Of a stretch of DNA of 64,000 nucleotides, positions 25,921 to 37,800 are shown piece after piece. Positions within the stretch are counted from its first letter, which is position 1, and each line of letters starts with the position of its first letter. The stretch is from Acanthaster planci (Eukaryota > Echinodermata > Asteroidea > Valvatida > Acanthasteridae), in the NCBI RefSeq assembly GCF_001949145.1, contig NW_019091583.1, positions 327,465 to 391,464 on the forward strand, read 5' to 3'. Under the pieces are notes generated by a model. It was not told the DNA's origin, did not search any database, and saw only the letters and a list, made by a program, of their open reading frames with translations. The position numbers were made by a program, and so were the translations under genes.

Positions 25921-25963
25921 TTGGAACCTTCCCCCCTTTCAAGTTGAAAGGGGGAAGGTCCCA
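25921..25963. repeat. Long hairpin with one-base loop
   Basis: TTGGAACCTTCCCCCCTTTC(AA) is followed by G and then the reverse complement of TTGGGACCTTCCCCCTTTCAA. The arms are about 21-22 bp with one substitution and one extra C. It could form a cruciform, or be a remnant of a foldback element. Confidence 0.8.
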
Positions 25964-26069
25964 AGTTATCAAGCCGTGAAAGAGATTAGCCCTCACAATC
26001 CTGCCAGCATCAGCGGGAAGTGGGGAGGGGTACAAGTGAAACGGGGGGGGGGGGGACTAAAACAGAGAT

Positions 26070-26230
26070 TTGGAAAATTTGATTGGTTGAAAAGGTTGCC
26101 AGACATAACCTGATTGGACAGAGACATTCACCCCCCAGAACGTACCTACTGCAAGGACATTGCTTGGTGGCGCTATAATTATTTCGCGCCACCGCGCGCC
26201 GACGGCGGCGCCAGACATGACTTACACTGT
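26070..26230 (+). promoter_or_regulatory. CpG-rich candidate AMPD promoter
   Basis: Two ATTGG boxes (about 26079 and 26112) precede TATAATTATTTCGCGCCACC, which contains an E2F-like TTTCGCGCC at about 26182. A CpG cluster GCGCCGACGGCGGCGCC follows to about 26212. Position and orientation fit the plus-strand AMPD gene, but a promoter for another transcript is possible. Confidence 0.4.
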
Positions 26231-26300
26231 TTATTGTTGTCGGTGGTGATCAAAATCGGCATTGTGTTCGCTGTCTGAAAAGTAACTATTCGCGGTACCG
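26213..26300 (+). other. Candidate non-coding first exon of AMPD
   Basis: The stretch after the CpG cluster ends GCGGTACCG|GTAAGG, a good donor at 26301. The next plus-strand acceptor with a strong pyrimidine tract that suits AMPD is the one at 28677. This is inference; no start of transcription can be read from sequence. Confidence 0.25.
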
Positions 26301-28677
26301 GTAAGGTTCTTTTGTTATTATTTTCCTGATCTAATATCTCTGTTCTGATGAAATTCTCTTGTGTGATATGGTTTGATTTGTCCTGAATGATTTTCTTTCC
26401 TGACTTGCTTTCTCTCGCCGTATGAGAATCGGGTAACTTTAGGCGCCTGGGTCATGATGGTGATGGTGGGTGGCGTAGTACTACTACTAGGCCTGGGCCG
26501 GGTAGCTTGGCCTACCAATAAAATAATAATGACCCAGCATTAGGCCATATACCTGGAGAACGTTTCGTTTTTGTCTTTCTCCAACGTGTACATGTAGCTT
26601 TAATTCTTCCGTGGTTATACCGTTTATGGGAGGAATATTTTGTAGCATAAGGTTAAATTGGGAAAGAGTTCGATAGCTGTTCCGTGTCAAGACATATGTA
26701 ATAAACGGACTGAGCGATAAGATACTACATGTACCAATGGGCTCTTCCAAAACTTTGGCAGCAGTTTAGATGTCTTGACATGGAAGAGCCATTGAGACGA
26801 TGAGGGGTCAAGTGACATGATGTTCAACAACCTTATTTTAAAGATGGTGACTGTGAGAGCGAGCCCGTGAGATTGAATGGATCAAGGCAAAAAGACTGGA
26901 AAATACCAGAACAACATGAGTGAAATCATTCAATGAATGGTACTAAGAAAGTGGAGAGGCTCAGGATCATCCCTGTGTGCAAGAGAAATTGCACCCATGA
27001 TGATGAGTGGGTGCACCGAAAATTTCAGTACGCCGACACGAAATTGCGTATACGGATGTGTGGCTAAGGATGGATGGGAGGGAGAGTCCGTGCTACACTA
27101 GTGGGGCTAGAGAAATGTCAGAAAATAATTGTTCCATTGTCTCAACAGCACCATGGAGTAGGCCTGGGCCTTATTGCATACACCACCACAGGCACACATC
27201 CCCTAAAAATTCAATAGCTACGTGTCAATCGAATGATGAAGCCCATTTACAATGCAGTGGAATTTGTCAAGCTCCCGGGGAAGGGGATACAGAGGGCGCT
27301 ATTTTCCCTTAAGTAATGTTCCTTGCAGTGTCAAAGCATGTGGCTGTGTATATGTAGAGCATTTCAGTCATATTTTGAGAACGAAACATGCACTGTCCGA
27401 GGTACACATGAACAGTACTCGCTGAACCCTCAGCCAAACACCAAAGGCGTAGTGTCAGGACCACTCGCTGTTGATCACTTCGCCCAATTACGGTACCACT
27501 TCGCACATTTGCCACTTAACATTTTACAAAATCAAGATTTAGACACACAAAAGCATGTTCAAAGCATGGTTTCTGTTACAACGCTGCGAAGTTTTGCTGT
27601 AGTGTGGAGTGAGACCTCCCGAAGACGACACTAATTCTGTGAAAGAAATCACTTAAATATTTCTGAAGTTGTTGACAATTTCAGGTCAGTTGTTGGATCA
27701 TCAAGCTTGGGAATGTACTTTATGTTCTTGCAGGAGTCGCTCAGGCTCCTGGCCATTTGATGCGGTTCTCGTAATGTGCGTCGCGCCCGCCTTTGGCTTT
27801 GCATCGCCATCGGCCTTAACATCAAAGAAAACCTGGACAGTCTCAAAATACACTATTTATACATGTATCTTAGTTTTACTGTGTAATCTTTCATCCTTTC
27901 TGGCATTCAGGATGAATTCTGGAGGGCTTGGGATTTTTCATTGTTTTTCTGTATCTTCCTCTCCTTTCAATGTTGACAAAAGCTGTGGGAGAAATGACCC
28001 GTGAGAATTACTCAATTTCCATATAATCATTCAGTAAACACATCTTGTATTTATGTTTGAACAATGATGGATTGGTTATATGTTTTAATGACAGATCTAG
28101 TGAGTTCCACAACTTGGGATCCTCATGCTGTACTGTTTTAATTGCAAGTTTGGTGAATACAGACATGACAGAGGACCGATAAAATTTGCTTCATTGTCTT
28201 GTAAAATGACAATGGATTTTATAATTTTTTTCAACATTGAACTTACACATACGTAAGTACGTTTAGTATTATTGATATTGGTCTATTAAAAAAATGCTCC
28301 TTGAAGCCTGCTGACATTTAAAAGTTAACAAATAGATTAAAATACTATGAATAGTATGAGGTTGGGGCACAATTTGTGATGGTGTCCATTGTTACGTGGG
28401 TTCCATAAAAATGAGCAGTTATTTCCCTGCATGCGGATTCCAAATTGACATTGTTATACATCTTGCAAGGCTGAATACAGAGGTGTGCTTGTTATTTTTA
28501 CAGAGTAAATGACGTACTCTACAGGTCATGACAGGTGGTTAAAAGTTACTCGTGTAACAAGGACACCGTCACAAATTGTGCCTAAGCCTCATGGAATGAC
28601 CCACAAAACACATAAAGAGATGGAGCTTTGAGAAAAAGGAAAGGCACAATATCTTTATTTTTATCTCATTCAAGCAG
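26301..28677 (+). other. Region between candidate exon 1 and AMPD exon A
   Basis: This is either AMPD intron 1 or intergenic DNA. It contains a GC-rich patch at about 27725-27830 and the MITE at 28353-28602. No exon is supported. Confidence 0.5.
28353..28602. mobile_element. MITE, GGCACAATTTGTG family, complete copy
   Basis: The left arm GTATGAGGTTGGGGCACAAT, then TTGTGATGGTGTCC, pairs with right-arm reverse complement CATGAGGCTTAGGCACAATT, then TGTGACGGTGTCC. The element spans 250 bp and ends 75 bp before the exon A acceptor. Its right half recurs at 12920-13042. The outer GGGTCATTC is shared with the GGTCATTC family. Confidence 0.8.
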
Positions 28678-28693
28678 GTTTGAAGACGCCAGC

Positions 28694-28835
28694 ATGGCCG
28701 AAGCATCGACCCCTCCTGAAACCACGGCCGATGATAGCCTTGCCCCCGCCGGCACCGCGAGGGACTTTGAGCCATTGGTCTTGGACATGAAGAGTGCCTC
28801 CAGAGACAACTCCAACCTGCAAAGCAACAGCCCAG
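28694..28835 (+). CDS. AMPD: AMPD exon A (N-terminus)
   Basis: The acceptor (TTATTTTTATCTCATTCAAGCAG) ends at 28677, so the exon starts at 28678, 16 nt before the ATG. Those 16 nt are open in frame, so translation may start further upstream. The product begins [20 protein letters not shown], a low-complexity tail. The donor CCCAG|GTGAGT is strong and leaves in phase 1. Confidence 0.75.
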
Positions 28836-31800
28836 GTGAGTCATCTCAGAGAGACTTGTCCAACTAAAGCCTGGTTTCCATATCAATGTAAGAAATGCAG
28901 AGAGCAGTGCAGTCAAGACGCAAACTGCAGCGCAGACAAAATGAAAACATGTCAAACGGAAGTATCGCCAGTATTCCAGAGATACGCAAACCAGCCCCAG
29001 ACCAATCGGCAAAGTTGAGCCCAGTTCAACTTTGCGGACTGTCTGCGCCGAGTCACTGAGTAGGCATGTATACAAACACGCATGCTGGCAAGACGGGAGT
29101 ACAACGATGTTCCTCTCCCTTAAATGTACACATAGTACCACTCATTTTGTCCCTATTCTCCTTATTACTAACAATATGCAGCCTCAATCGTCAACTAAAC
29201 ACATGTAGCTGACCATTAACAAATTGCATCAAACTGGTGTATCAGTTTCGCTTCAAGAGACGACGCTATCACCTAAAAAAAGCATTTGGGACAAAAAACT
29301 TTCAGAGTTTCGGACCCCATATTGTTAAATTTTTTGGGTGGATTGGCGTCATGCAGCGTCTCTTCCACAACTGTCTGCATCTTGCTGTCTTGCATACCGT
29401 CAGGGTTCATTATGACTATATGGAAACCAGGCTTTACATGTACTTGTACTTTCTATTCAACTATCAAACTCTTGTTTCAGAGTTTTCCCTGTGTGACACA
29501 GACTTATTCCTTGTGCATCAGCTGGGAAAAAATTCCACATACGAACGGCACATATTTTTCCGCACAGTTACATGTATCTACATTGTACCTGTATTAACTA
29601 TTTAAAAGCAACATACATTTATAACCTCAAAAACAAAGTATATGGCAGGTTCCTCAAAATATGGACCATCAGATAATGTTCAACTTTGGGGGTTCATTTT
29701 TCCTGAAGTGAGCAGCAGTGAATCAATTTCCAATGTTTGATGTAATGAGGGAAGTCATGGCTGATATCTGGAACAATTATGACCGTGTCAACCTTTCAAC
29801 TTCGTTGGAGTTAATTAATTAAAGTCTCGAACGTTAGCAATTTTGAGGGACATGAACTCCCTGTTAAAATCCGAGCCAATAGAATTTACTGAGGAGCGAT
29901 AATCCCTGAGGTTATTTTAAACATATGTGTATGTGGTGAAAGGTGATAACATTTACACATATCAAAACCATAATCACGAAATTAAAAAGTACCTTTCACA
30001 ATTAATCGGGTCCCGAAGTCAGCAGTTGCGAATGTCATTCGATTCTGTAATTAGTGTCAAAAAATCGCTCGCAAAAAAGCGAGTAAAATCCATATATCAA
30101 TGTACAACACAAGCTTTAAAAAAGAGTGCACAAAAGCACCGCCAAACCATCATCCTTTTACGACTGGACCGATCACATTTCCTTCAAGTATGTTCCCAAA
30201 AACTGCAGTCCAAAATACCGATCGTGGCGATTTTGCGGCTTCCATCAATCTCTCGCCGTGACGTTAGAGAAACATTTCGCTGCATCGTGGCCTGTTTGAC
30301 CTTTGACATCAACCCAGATAGTGCGCCCCAGATTGTGAGCCTCTCCACGAAATGGCAACGCTCCACAATTTTTCTCTTCGGAATAATTTTTCTCAAAAGA
30401 AAATCTGTCATTCTGAATGACGTTCGCAAAAAATGACATTCGAGGCATAAAATATGATTCATGATGAAAATCTAATTATGCTCAGAGTTGTTAATTTTAA
30501 TTTCATTATCAGCGGAGTTATCTCCAAAATAACTGGCAAAATGAAAAGCGTGCATGGAATTTTTTAGCACTACATGTGACAGCATTTTTGGCATTCTCGA
30601 ACGTCATCAAAATTCTGTCAAATATGACGTTCGCAACGAACATATTGTACTCAATTTAAATTTTGGATGCATCCAAACTTAAATATAATTTTTGGTGGTC
30701 GAAAGATACCAGACCTAGCAAATATGTCAGTATAGCGGGAGTGGTTATAAACGGTAAGAGAATGAAGAGAGCCAAACTTTTCCGATCATTTTCTGTCAAT
30801 TTTGTGCTCTTTTTTCGTGGCTTATATTTTTTAAAAATTATTTCTCAGGTGCTTTAAAATACCCGGTACATCAGTCGAAAAATATACTGAATTCTCCTTC
30901 TTGTTGAGAGAAGGTTTGAAATCAAGTCCTCTGGTGTAAACACTTCAACGTAAAACTTTAAATGAATTCAACTCCATTTGATTTGCACTGGTAGCCAACC
31001 AAATGTCCACCATAAGTACATACATGTATTATGCCTAATTATCCCCACATAATCATTTTTATAAATCTGAAGGTGCTAATTTGTATTTTACTTGATCAAA
31101 GTCACTCTTTTCGAAGTTTTGAAAAATGACATCTGGAGTTGCATTTTGGTCCAGTTTATGAAGAACATGCCATATCTTGAAATAGTTTGCAGTACATGTA
31201 CCTGCTGCTACATGTACATCTGACTCAGACCAGTCAGCCGACCCTGGCAAGCTCAGGGGTCGAGTGGTTGATAAGACGTCCGCGCCAGTAAGCAGGAGGT
31301 CGTGGGTTGGCTCATAAAACTTACACAAGTCACCGGCACATTTCAATTTTTTGCTTTTTTACACAAGGCAACTTGGCAATTCCCTAAACCTTCGGCACTC
31401 CAAATTTTGCCAGCATTTTCGGTGTGGCCTTTTAAATCTCCTGCCGTGGGAACGTGAAAGGTCCAAAGCAACGGAACGACATGTTATAGTGTGCCAAACG
31501 TACATGTACCTGTACACTGGTAAAACTGCACTAGTGTGCACATTCATTGTACATGCGTAGGTTACAATCTATAAGCTTGTTTTAGATGCATGTACACTGT
31601 ATATACATGTATGTGTACCGTATGTACATGTAAGCATGCAAAAGACCCCCTCCCCCAAGGAAGTTGTTTAAGGATTTGCTGAAAAAAGGGTAAAAAATGA
31701 AGCGGAGTGCAATCTCATGTACAAAGTTGTAGGAATTTGAACCTTGAGAAAAGAGCTCTATTTTCATGATTTTGCAATTCGGTGGAAGTACGGTATTATA

Positions 31801-34800
31801 ATTTTTTGTCGCCTTATTTGGAAGAACAGGTTCATAGTTTTATTAGTTTAAATGTCACAAAATGAAGGCCGACTTTGTAGCCTTCGCATACATGTACCAG
31901 AGATTGCACCGCCAAATATGACACAGAAATGAGGAGATGGTAAAATACATCTAATAAGCTTCAATTTGACGTGCGTCGACCCCAGTCAGTTTTAAATTGA
32001 AGAACTAAATTTATAGCATGAAGCTGTTCAGTTTGGTTGTTGGCTAGACTGCCCTCTAGCGATTCATTCATTCATCAGTTGGGAAGAGTTGCCCACAACC
32101 ACAGGGATCAGGAGATTGTTGACATTGCAAGTTCCAGGACCCTGGATATTTGTAAAGCGAGAAGGTCAACCATTCCCCTCCGGGTCAACACACTCAAGTG
32201 CCATTGTCAGTGTATTTTGAGCATTGCCTGACATATTGCACGGTGTGTTATCACAGAGGCAGGAAACGGCAGACTGGGCACCGTGTCTGCTGGTTGTTTT
32301 TGGCTGTGCATTGTGCAATCAGCACCATGCTTGTTGCAACTCGTTTCCTGGATTTAATCCTGCCGACATACAGTGTACATACATGTACATGTAGTTTCCT
32401 CATATACTATTTGCTTACATGTACCTGTGGACAACATTGAAGTCCAAACTTCTCTCCAGGAAGTACCGTACAGCACTTATAAAGTAGCGGTATTGTTGTC
32501 GTGCCATTCACTGAGCTTTGCACAGATTTTAAGGGACCTCTTGCATTGGTAGGTACATGTACATGTACTTGTGTAAATGTTCATTTATGTAAAAACTGGT
32601 TATTTCCAGTGAGCATGAACAGGTTATGTGCTAGTACATGTGTGCTGATAATATTTTTGGTTTTGAAATCTCAGTAGGAATGTGTCAAGAGTCCTTTTGA
32701 TTTAGATTTTATTTTTTTTGTCCAAATTCCCTCTTTGCACTGGTACACATGTACATTTACCGGTACATATACATGTACTGTATATATTTACAGACCTTTT
32801 TACAAAGTAGAAAATTTAAAAAATACATGTACTGTATGAAAATACATGCTTAAAGACTTCAGTAAGAATTAAGATTCCAGGTTACGTACAGTAGGCAAAG
32901 GATTATAACGAGTCAATTTAAACACCCTCCATGGTGATGTCCTAACTCAAATTTGACTTTAAAGATGCTGTACTGTACATGTACCAAAAAGCATGGGTAC
33001 TTTACATGCACATGTAGGGAAAACAGTGATATCAGACTGTGGATACGAATTTGTTTGTTGTCCGCTTATAATCATAATACAGGTGGTCTGGTTCCATGAC
33101 ACAACAGCATGTGTCTGCAAATTGTCTGTACAATCCAACCCTGGAGGAGAAAAAAAGCCGAGTCGCCTCGGCAATTCCAATATGTCAGTCTGACCAGAGA
33201 CAAGCTATATACATGTATTTTTTTTGTGGCCTTAATTTAATTAAGCTGAAATTTTATTTTCCTTTCTTTGGTACACTGTAGGCCTACTTCAAGGATTTTT
33301 AATGAATTTCTCCAGACAAATCTGCACTGGGTTACACGGGAGGTGGTGTACGCCTGCATGTCCCAGTACTCTGTATTTGTAGAATTCTGCCGGGAATGAC
33401 CCATTTATTGTTTCAGTTTTAAATTTACAATTCCCGTCGTCCACTCGTAACGTCCTTCTCAAACACACTTTGGCTGAAGACTGAGACAGTTACAATTGGT
33501 TTGAAAAGATTTTTTTTTCCATTCTTAATTGCATACCTTCTAAAAGGAAGCCTCATTTATCACGAAGTGGATTGCTGTTTAACCCTAACCCCCCAAGGTT
33601 TGCTGGCCCTAACCTTCCCCATTCACACAAAGTTAAACACCCAGATGGAACTTTGTGCACAGAGGCTGTTGAACTTTGTTTTTCTGAGGTATGCCAAACC
33701 CAATGCAAAAAGCCAGCTGTTATGGGCCTACGAGACCTATCCCCACAGAATTAAACACTTTACTACTGTTTAATTCTGTGTGGTCGGGGAAGGTGAGGGT
33801 TGATAGTTGTCAACAGAAATTGTAACACAGTGCATCGGACAATCACTTGATAACTCAGTGACGTGTGTGGGTCTACACCTCACTAGGGTCGGGTGTTGTA
33901 ATATTGAAGGCATGTGTACTTTTATGTACTTTTAATGTACATGTTATTTTTGTTTCAGATTTTATGTACATTTACCGGTACACTGTGTATGAAAATCTAT
34001 GGCCTTTTTTATGTGAAGGGAACTTCCAATGTATTCAAAAGGATCACTTGGGGTCAGTAGATTGTCTGGATGTCTCTTCAGGGCCACCATAAACAATCTG
34101 TGTTATATGCAGGTGCCATTGTTGAGGTCGAGGTCATCTATAAAAAACAGGCAGGCCATCCCTTCATTGCTGAGGCCATGGACCTACTGGTACAGTGACC
34201 TATTCTCACCTACCACCCACAGACAGACCACATGTACCAGTACATGTACATATGTACAGTACTGTAGTTGGGACGAGAGCATCTGGGAACTGTCCTGTGA
34301 ATGTTGAGGCACACATGTACCTAACCCTACTACCACTGCCGACAAGTACAGTACGGATATGTAAATTTATTCTCTTGATAAGTCTGAAACCTTGAACAAA
34401 TGTACAGGTACCCGGTACTCAGTACATGTATATAACAGGGGTTAACGTACATGTATGGTGCTATTGTCTGGTACCAGGAAGGGCATTACATATGTAGCAT
34501 ATGCAGATGGAATGAGGATTAAACCCGTCAACACAGTTTTGCAGAGGAGTGCCAGAGGAAGTTAACTGCATCTGATCAAGGTTTGGACTGCTGTACTGAA
34601 GAACATACATGTACACATATGCACTCAGAAAGAACTGTTGGTTGGTACTGTGCAGTGCTGTACGTATGCGTTTATTTTGTACAAATCCAGTGTCATTGAT
34701 CCATCAAATGAGTTCCATGTATACTACCCCTACAATGTACATGTACATAGTCATGCCTGCTACATGTACTTTACATGTACCTGTATGTTGTGCATGATAC

Positions 34801-37800
34801 GACATGCCACAGACTTGACGACTGGTAAGTGTGTATCAATGCACAGGTACCGGCACGTGTGCATATGTACATGTACCATGAGATTACTGGTTCATGCATA
34901 GGGTAGTGGTAGCTAGTCCTGTCAAATGTAGGGATTGCAATTATCACCGTTCCAGCCTTGACTAGTCATATTGCAGTTCAGTCCACTCTGCATTATGTCA
35001 CAGTCACACGTGTACCGTACAATGTACCGGGTTCATAATGTATGTACATGTACGATGTAATCGTATGTGATTGATATGCAGTGCTGTACATTAAGTAGTA
35101 TTAGGTACATGTAAGTGCTGTACATGTACACAGTACAATATTTTTGTGTACACATATGTATACCGGTACAATATTTTTGTGTACACATATGTACCGGTAC
35201 AATATTTTTGTGTACACATATATACTGGTACAATATTTTTGTGTAGAATATTTTTGTGTACACATACATGTATCCGGTACACCGGTACAATATTTTTGTG
35301 TACACATATACATGTACATGTATATATACACCAGTGCAATATTTTTGTGTACACATATATACCGGTACAATATTTTTGTGTACACATTTATATACCGGCA
35401 CAATATTTTTGTGTATGTATACCCATACACGTATATATACCGGTACACTGTACATGTACATACTGTACATGTATACATATACATGTACATGTACAGTATG
35501 TACTCATACGTGTAAGCACATGGACCTGTACATGTGCATGTACCAGCATTGTTAGTTTTTATGCACACTACACTGTACTGTACCGGTACATGTACTGAAC
35601 AGAATGAACATACGTTGTACAACAGCTGAGGTGCAGATCGCATCTCACCTGGAGACTGTCCCTAAATTTGGAGAAGTCCCTTTATTGGAGACTGAACCTC
35701 CCAAAAGAGAGATTGTCCTCTTTTATTGTTTTTCAAGTGGGCTTGTGGAGATCCTGGCATTGTCCTGGGGATCCTTAGCATTGCCATTGATTGGATACAG
35801 CGGAAAAAACACCCAAGGCTGCTGTTGGACAGAAAGGGTTGGAAAAAGATTATATGAGACTGATTTTTCTGAATATCAGTCCTTTACAATAATAGTTAAT
35901 GGCCCGACATGGTGCAGAGTTCATAAAAAACAACTCAAATACATTATGAAGGGAAAATAGGGGAGAAAAAAAATTGATAACAGCAAGCGGATTATTTTGA
36001 CCCCAGCCCATTCGGGATAAAACGTTTCTCATTTTAAGGCAATATTCTGTCTTTCAGGGAACTGATTTTGTCTTCAAATAAAGGGACTTCTCCAAATTTA
36101 CCAGTAGGGGCAGTCTCCAAGTTGTGATGTGCACCTCTAGTACTATAAAACTTCATGGATCACATACATTGACAGCATTTTGTTTTAAGTTTGGTCTGCT
36201 TTCAATTTCTGAGTGCATTGTACATGTATATGTACATGCATGTATTGTACCTAGCATGGATACATGTACATGTATTTGTTCATTCAGTATACGTGCGGTA
36301 TGCACATACACAAAATATAGTTCTTAACATGTGGACCTTATTATAAACTTCACGTACCGTACGTGTATCTTTTATTATGCTGGATCGGGGCCAAACTCAA
36401 TGAAATGCCAGTCGTTAATCAAATTCTGAGCAAGTGAATCATCCTTAGGACTGCTTTTGTGCCGACAGGGAATGGTAACCTTCTGAGCAATAAGGTGCAT
36501 ACATGTGTAGGCCTACATTCCCACGGCAGCGCTTATTCCAGACCTTTAGTAAGAAATAGTTAGCAGGATACATGTACATTGTACCTGTACATGTACATTT
36601 CACATACATGGTAATTTTCCATATCTCAGCAAACCCGGCTTGTACTGAACATGTATGCATACATGTATGTACATGTACTGTACCACTACCTGTAAAGCCG
36701 CTCTATCATTACTGGAGGACAAGAAAACAACTCCACCACCCGGACCATTTAACCGTTTGCATGTACATGTACATGTACATGTACATGTGAGTATACATGT
36801 ACATTGTGTCAAATTATTTTGCCATTTTGGTTGTCAGCTCAAAAGTCAATAACTGATGAAGAAGAAGTGAAAAATTTTATAACAAAATGGAAAGGCCTAC
36901 TGTACCTGTACATGTATGTAAGGTTTGGCGACCCCTGAACTGTTTGAGCATGTGGGGAACCAGCATAATACATGTACGTGGTACGAAAGTATAGTGCGCC
37001 TTTGTACATATACATGCACATTCATGTATCACACAGTTCACAGTGGTTTAACCATGGTTTGACATAGTACTGTTGACACTGGCTGACTGCCCTGTTTTTA
37101 ATTCCTTAAATTATTTGCCCTAATCCGTAATGTCAACACCAGGGTCTCAGTGCTCAATAGAAAAATTCAGTGACAAAGTTCCCCCCCCCCTAGATAAAGA
37201 TAAATGGGATGAATGGGCAACCTCTGGTCCCCTTATGTCATCCTTGCAAAACACATTGTGCAATCATCGCGACGAAAACTGCACGCACTGTACAAGTACT
37301 GATAGTCTTAATCTTACGCCGGGCGTGCAAATGTTGCATGGTACCTATTGGATATGATGTCCTTGTTGTAGCAGTTTAATTTGTGTCTTCAGGAAATACA
37401 TGTACACATGTACAGTGTTTTTGTGGCTTCAGTACTGTACTAGTAAATGTACCGTACATGTACATGACTTAAGACTTGAACTTTTCAGCATTATTTTCAC
37501 TGTTACACTTACTCGTACATGAAGCTGCTGACAGTGATTGATTTGGGGAACTGGACAGTGGTAAGACGTACTCTACATGTACATGTACATGTACGTACAC
37601 ATACAGTACATGTACATGGATATTTATATGTATAAAATGTGGCATACATTGTACAATAGATTCATACACAGTACTGGTACCATGTATATGTGGGATGTGA
37701 CGTACCATTTCAAAACCAGACTGAAGGCTTCGTGGCCATCATCTGGAAAATGACACCACTTTGAACATGGCCTTTGCAAATGTCACAATTTTCTCTGCCT

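Larger units (their letters stand above)
20214..26069. other. Intergenic region, left part
   Basis: No gene is supported. The region holds the CCAAT cluster (20662-20951), a degenerate repeat near 22750-23160, half of a dispersed repeat (23905-24022) and CpG-dense patches at 24560-24670 and 25490-25760. It also holds a hairpin at 25921-25963 and a 13 G run at 26043-26055. Confidence 0.6.
32300..37700. repeat. TACATGTA-dense belt
   Basis: The octamer TACATGTA and the hexamer repeat TACATG recur many tens of times here, with a perfect run of five hexamers at about 36761-36788. Variants are TACCGGTAC and TGTACCGTAC. The motif is its own reverse complement, so arrays are open in both strands and read Tyr-Met or Val-His. 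Confidence 0.85.

Noticed and set aside
27690-27846. GC-rich patch that on the minus strand begins VQVFFDVKADG, faintly like a cyclophilin start
   Set aside because: Similarity stops after about ten residues, there is no start codon context and no donor that rescues the frame.
28569-29141. 190-codon open frame on the minus strand
   Set aside because: It is antisense to AMPD exon A and crosses a MITE terminus; no domain is seen.
33575-33620. CCCTAACCC-like words here and near 55035 (telomere-like)
   Set aside because: Only one or two partial repeats; too short for an interstitial telomere tract.
35133-35445. Regularly spaced repeats that might suggest a CRISPR array
   Set aside because: Spacers are low-complexity TACATG variants of uneven length, the host is an animal genome and no cas genes are present.
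35033-35643. Overlapping open frames of 100-180 codons on both strands rich in Tyr, Met, Cys and His
   Set aside because: They are translations of TACATG and GTACAATATTTTTGTGTAC repeats, which lack stops in most frames. No domain or codon bias supports them.
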